Source: Thiemannella venezuelensis
GTDB lineage: Bacteria > Actinomycetota > Actinomycetes > Streptosporangiales > Streptosporangiaceae
Direction: 5' to 3'
Length of the DNA: 64,000 nucleotides
NCBI RefSeq assembly: GCF_014203605.1
Contig: NZ_JACHJJ010000008.1
Coordinates: 124,001 to 188,000, forward strand
Shown one piece after another: positions 60,930-64,000 of the stretch. A program made the position numbers and the translations under genes. The notes below the pieces were generated by a model that was not told the DNA's origin, made no database searches, and saw only the letters and a list, made by a program, of their open reading frames with translations. Numbering within the stretch: the first letter of the stretch is position 1; each line of letters opens with the position of its first letter.

Positions 60930-61241
60930 GACCCTGGCGGGCGCCGGCCGCCCCGCCGGCCCGGTCCCGCCGTCCGTCCTGCGGCGCCCCGCGCGGCGTC
61001 GCGGCCGGAGGAGCTCCCCTGCCCCGAGACAGGCGAACCTCTCCTGACCTGGGGAAATACGACATAGAAGATCGTCTTTTTTGAGGTTATGGATCCTCTA
61101 AACCGCATTTAAGGTCCATATAATGATCAATCTTCCTTCTCGCTGTTATAAAAAATCCAGCCTCCTGCGCACCGAGGGTCTCCTCCGGTGGATCCCCCCG
61201 AGAGGCCCCCCTTTTCGCCACCCCACCCCGAGGACAACATT
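60930..61241. promoter_or_regulatory. Promoter region of the LPMO gene
   Basis: This 312-base gap is ordinary GC-rich sequence up to about 61035, then turns A+T-rich (61040-61160). It contains TCTTTTTTGAGG at 61075-61086 and an imperfect inverted repeat TATGGATCCT (61088-61097) / AGGTCCATA (61112-61120). The A+T-rich stretch probably holds the LPMO promoter and its operator. I did not find the TGGTCTAGACCA type of DasR or chitinase repeat. No gene is visible. Confidence 0.5.
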
Positions 61242-62045
61242 TTGAGAAGGACAGCCACGCTCGCTGCGACCGCGGCACTCGCGTTCGGCGCCACGGTGTT
61301 CACCGCCACGCCGGCCTCCGCCCACGGGTACGTGTCGTCACCGCCGAGCCGCCAGGCCTTCTGCGCCCAGGGCAAGGTCTCCTGCGGCGCCGTCAAGTAC
61401 GAGCCGCAGAGCGTCGAGGGCGCCAAGGGCCAGCGCACCTGCCACGGCGGCGTCGCCCGCTTCGCCGAGCTGAACGACGACACGAAGGCCTGGCCGACCA
61501 CGGCCGTCGGCACCAGCGTCGACTTCAACTGGGTGCTGACCGCCCGGCACGCGACCAGCACCTGGCAGTACTACATCGGCGACAAGCTGATCGCGACCTT
61601 CAACGACGGCGGCAAGCAGCCCGGCGCGACGGTCACCCACAAGGTCAGCCTGGCGGGCTACAGCGGCAAGCAGAAGGTCCTGGCCGTCTGGAACATCGCC
61701 GACACCGCCGCCGCCTTCTACTCCTGCATCGACCTGCAGGTCGGCGGCACCGGCGGCGGCACCCCCGCCCCCAGCCCGACCCAGAAGCCCACCACCCCCG
61801 CCCCCACCCCCACCAAGACCGCGACCCCGGCCCCGCTCCCGAGCCCGACCTCGGTCCCGAAGCCCACCGCGGTCCCCACGACCCACCCCACGACCCCCGC
61901 CGGGACGTGGAAGCGGGGCGGGAAGTACGTGATCGGCAACGTGGTGACCTACCGCGGCGTCAAGTACCGCTGCATCCAGTCGCACACCGCCTACGGTGAC
62001 TGGGCGCCGCCGCTGGTCCCCGCGCTCTGGAAGCGCCTGGGCTGA
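61242..62045 (+). CDS. Secreted AA10 lytic polysaccharide monooxygenase with chitin-binding domain
   Basis: A 267-residue copper enzyme that cleaves crystalline chitin or cellulose oxidatively. Signal peptide LRRTATLAATAALAFG...ASA, then mature N-terminal His of HGYVSSPPSRQAFC, the first half of the copper histidine brace; the second His is in TARHATSTW. A Pro/Thr linker (about 165-215) leads to a CBM5/12-like module WKRGGKYVIGNVVTYRGVKY...WAPPLVPALW. TTG start with GAGGA ahead; a GTG 54 bases upstream would add 18 Pro-rich residues. Inserted between disA and mutY. Confidence 0.9.
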   Translation: MRRTATLAATAALAFGATVFTATPASAHGYVSSPPSRQAFCAQGKVSCGAVKYEPQSVEGAKGQRTCHGGVARFAELNDDTKAWPTTAVGTSVDFNWVLTARHATSTWQYYIGDKLIATFNDGGKQPGATVTHKVSLAGYSGKQKVLAVWNIADTAAAFYSCIDLQVGGTGGGTPAPSPTQKPTTPAPTPTKTATPAPLPSPTSVPKPTAVPTTHPTTPAGTWKRGGKYVIGNVVTYRGVKYRCIQSHTAYGDWAPPLVPALWKRLG

Positions 62046-62068
62046 CCGGCCCGTGCCGTACCGCAGCG

Positions 62069-62093
62069 GACCCCGGCCCCCAGGGCCGGGGTC
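62069..62093 (+). terminator. Terminator after the LPMO gene
   Basis: GACCCCGGCCC (62069-62079), loop CCA, exact reverse complement (62083-62093), 24 bases after the LPMO stop. Confidence 0.75.
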
Positions 62094-62112
62094 TCCCCAT
62101 CGGAGACGATCG

Positions 62113-62790
62113 ATGAAGCGTTTCGCCGCCGTCCTCGCCGCCGCGGGCCTGCTCGCGCTCCCCGCCTGCGGCACCGCGGAGAGCACGTACGGCGCGGGCA
62201 CCGCGCCGACGGCGGGAACCGCGCAGGCCGCCGCGACCGGCGACGCCGATGCCCGCGACGTCGATACCGGCGACGCCGATGCCCGCGACGTCGATACCGG
62301 CGACGCCGATGCCCGCGACGTCGATACCGGCGACGTCAATGCCGCCGACGTGGTGTTCCTGCAGATGATGGTCGCGCACAACCGCCAGGGCATGGAGATG
62401 GCCGGTCTGGTCACGGACCGCTCGGCCCGGCAGGGCGTGAAGGAGCTGGCGGCGCAGGCGGGAGCCGTACAGCGGGACGAGGTCGCGGCCATGACCCGCT
62501 GGTTGTACGACTGGGACCAGCCCCTCGCGGGGAGCGGCCACGCGCACGGCGACCACGCCGCACTGCACACCACGAGTCCGGAAGAGATCACCACGCTCAG
62601 GAGGATGAGCGGCGCCGGCTTCGACACCCGGTTCCTCAACGTGTTCATCGCCCACCAGCACAACGCCGTCGAGATGGCCCGCGCCGAGATCCGCACCGGC
62701 AGGCACCCCGGGGTCAAGCGACTGGCCCGCATGATCGACCGGTCCCGCTCCGCGCAGATCAGGGAGATGCTCGGGCACCTGGCCTCCTGA
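62113..62790 (+). CDS. DUF305 lipoprotein with tandem Asp-rich repeats
   Basis: A 225-residue lipoprotein. Lipobox LLALPACG (Cys near 19). Residues 42-72 hold three exact copies of a 10-residue repeat, GDADARDVDT. The DUF305 ferritin-like four-helix domain follows: LQMMVAHNRQGMEMAGLV and FLNVFIAHQHNAVEMARAEI, each with the paired HN/HxHN and ExA metal-binding type residues. The family is linked to copper and silver resistance. ATG with GGAGACG upstream. Confidence 0.88.
   Translation: MKRFAAVLAAAGLLALPACGTAESTYGAGTAPTAGTAQAAATGDADARDVDTGDADARDVDTGDADARDVDTGDVNAADVVFLQMMVAHNRQGMEMAGLVTDRSARQGVKELAAQAGAVQRDEVAAMTRWLYDWDQPLAGSGHAHGDHAALHTTSPEEITTLRRMSGAGFDTRFLNVFIAHQHNAVEMARAEIRTGRHPGVKRLARMIDRSRSAQIREMLGHLAS
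62237..62326 (+). repeat. Three exact 30-bp tandem repeats in the DUF305 gene
   Basis: Units at 62237-62266, 62267-62296 and 62297-62326, identical as far as I can read, plus the first bases of a fourth. Each encodes ten residues (GDADARDVDT frame), so changes in copy number keep the frame and alter only the length of the acidic linker behind the lipid anchor. Confidence 0.9.
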
Positions 62791-62817
62791 GACCGGTCGG
62801 CCATCCGGTGGCTCCCG

Positions 62818-63498
62818 TCAGCGGAGGTGGAAGACCGCCTTCCGGCTCTTCAGGCCGGGAGCCCGGACCGCGGCCACGTAGGTGCCCGGCCGGGCCGCGA
62901 CCCGCTTCGCCCTGCAGTCGGACCCGGACCTGTGGCGGTCCCACTCGGTCAGCTGGACGTACGGGATGCCGCGTTCGAGCCTGCGGATCTCGTCGGTCTC
63001 GCCGCTCACGCAGTCGGCGGACGACCAGACGCGGTCGGCGCCGGAGGTGATGCGGACCTCCAGCGTCCTGGGGCCCACGTCGGCCGTGCACATCACCTTG
63101 CCGGTGTTCACGAGGGTGAGGACGAACCGGGGCCGGTCGGCCGCCCCGTAGACCTCTCCCTGGCTCTGCAGGCTCAGCACGAGGTCGGCGGTGTCGCAGG
63201 CGTCGCCCGGCCGCCTGGGCGGGGGGGAGGGCTTGGCCGGCTTGGGCTTCGCCGTCGGGGACGGCGACGGCGACGGGACCGCCGGGGTGACGGCGGCCGT
63301 GGGCAGCCCGGCCAGCAGCCCGCCCGGCTCGGTCGGTCCGCCCGCCGCCTGCGGCCTGGCGGCGTTCTGCGGGCCGCTCGACGAGGAGCAGGCCCATGCC
63401 ACGACGGCGACCAGCACGAGAACGGCGATGAGCGCGGTCAGCCGCCGCCGCCAGTAGACGTCCACCCCGATATCGCTGCGGAACGTGTCCGGATCCAT
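62818..63498 (-). CDS. Membrane-anchored Pro-rich extracellular protein (Rv3587c-position homologue)
   Basis: A 226-residue protein starting MDPDTFRSDIGVDVYWRRRL, with one membrane helix (LTALIAVLVLVAVVAWACSS), a Pro/Ser/Lys linker (residues 52-98) and an extracellular beta domain with four Cys (GDACDTADLVLSL, VMCTADVGP, ADCVSGETDE, SDCRAKRVA). It occupies the slot between disA and mutY where Mycobacterium tuberculosis has Rv3587c, also an anchored exported protein (from memory). Function unknown. Divergent from mutY. Confidence 0.82.
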   Translation of the reverse strand: MDPDTFRSDIGVDVYWRRRLTALIAVLVLVAVVAWACSSSSGPQNAARPQAAGGPTEPGGLLAGLPTAAVTPAVPSPSPSPTAKPKPAKPSPPPRRPGDACDTADLVLSLQSQGEVYGAADRPRFVLTLVNTGKVMCTADVGPRTLEVRITSGADRVWSSADCVSGETDEIRRLERGIPYVQLTEWDRHRSGSDCRAKRVAARPGTYVAAVRAPGLKSRKAVFHLR

Positions 63499-63601
63499 GC
63501 GCACAGTATGGGGATTCATGCCGGGCGGCAAGGCAGGACCCGCCGCGCCCTATACCGTTTCAACGGGCGAAGCTGGGAGTGAGCCGCACTATCGTCAAGA
63601 G

Positions 63602-64000
63602 GTGTCCAAGGCCAATCCTCTCCTCGATCCCGTCCTCACCTGGTATGCGGCAAACGCCCGCGACCTCCCGTGGCGCGCCCCCGCGGCCACTCCCTGGTCG
63701 ATCCTGGTGAGCGAGATCATGCTGCAGCAGACGCCCGTGGTCCGGGTGCTCCCCGTCTGGACCGAGTGGATGGAGCGCTGGCCCACGCCCGCCGCGCTCG
63801 CCGCGGAACCGCCCGGCGAGGCCGTGCGGCACTGGGGCCGGCTCGGCTACCCGCGCCGCGCGCTCAACCTGCACGCCTGCGCCCGGGCCGTCGTCGAGCG
63901 CCACGGCGGCGAGGTGCCCGCCGACCACGCCGCCCTGCTGGCGCTGCCCGGCGTCGGCGAGTACACCGCGGCCGCGGTGGCCAGTTTCGCCTTCCAGGGC
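63602..64000 (+). CDS. mutY: A/G-specific adenine glycosylase MutY, 5' part
   Basis: The first 133 codons, cut by the window end. WYAANARDLPWRAP opens the family; SEIMLQQTPVVRVLPVW carries the catalytic-site Glu (near 37); WGRLGYPRRALNLHACARAV and LPGVGEYTAAAVASFAF give the helix-hairpin-helix-GPD region. It removes adenine opposite 8-oxoguanine. GTG start; TATCGT six bases upstream suggests a leaderless transcript. The [4Fe-4S] and NUDIX-like parts lie outside. Confidence 0.95.
   Translation, partial: MSKANPLLDPVLTWYAANARDLPWRAPAATPWSILVSEIMLQQTPVVRVLPVWTEWMERWPTPAALAAEPPGEAVRHWGRLGYPRRALNLHACARAVVERHGGEVPADHAALLALPGVGEYTAAAVASFAFQG

Overview
The window is chromosomal DNA from a high-GC filamentous actinobacterium, most likely a member of the Streptosporangiales (Streptosporangium/Nonomuraea type; inferred from gene families and codon bias, not from a marker gene). 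GTG starts, GTGA/ATGA start-stop overlaps, leaderless-looking genes, a DivIVA-type coiled-coil protein, an EtfD-type Fe-S membrane protein, menaquinone synthesis (menB) and the radA-disA-mutY neighbourhood all fit. I see no rRNA, tRNA, CRISPR array, integrase or intact transposase.

Layout. 0.2-6.1 kb: a Tat/lipoprotein multicopper oxidase with a small membrane partner, a DJ-1/AraC regulator, a membrane protein behind a strong hairpin, a secreted protein and a PHP-domain endonuclease Q. 6.1-7.5 kb: a cold-shock gene with long leader and strong terminator, then a rhodanese-CBS protein. 7.76-12.82 kb: a tight three-gene operon (DUF559 nuclease, double winged-helix protein, 1079-aa protein with an N-terminal AAA ATPase and a C-terminal HerA/DUF87 ATPase), the best candidate here for an undescribed DNA-processing or defence system. 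12.8-13.8 kb: small zinc-ribbon, DUF6157 and zinc-finger proteins. 14.0-18.4 kb: kinase-like phosphotransferase, acyl-CoA dehydrogenase and SDR, divergent from a phosphotriesterase-like lactonase; together they suggest 4-hydroxyacid/lactone catabolism.

18.4-23.3 kb: glycogen-binding-like protein, lipoprotein deacetylase, menB, DUF2293 and MmcQ/YjbR proteins. 22.8-26.6 kb: a MarR repressor and a near-perfect 28-bp operator controlling a PhzS-like monooxygenase, a DUF3237 protein and a CocE esterase. 26.6-32.7 kb: a LysE exporter with a leader that can hide its ribosome site, a secreted LVIVD propeller protein, kynureninase, an SMP-30-like propeller and its LysR neighbour. 32.7-40.6 kb: a complete eight-gene 3-hydroxyanthranilate meta-cleavage operon (nbaE-H-J-I-G-F-C-D order) with a divergent IclR regulator. 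It turns 3-hydroxyanthranilate, the product of kynureninase, into pyruvate and acetyl-CoA.

40.7-51.5 kb: an MFS exporter with an ArsR-type regulator, VanZ, GntR, a polar coiled-coil protein, gamma carbonic anhydrase, a CsoR repressor, and a glycosyltransferase pair. 51.7-57.1 kb: EtfD-like ETF oxidoreductase, TetR, sugar isomerase, methyltransferase, PAP2 phosphatase. 57.4-64 kb: a redox MerR-trxA pair, then radA, disA and mutY (cut by the window end), with a chitin-active LPMO, a DUF305 lipoprotein with 30-bp repeats and a membrane-anchored protein between disA and mutY. The disA ribosome-binding site sits inside what looks like the right end of an IS200/IS605 (TnpB) element.
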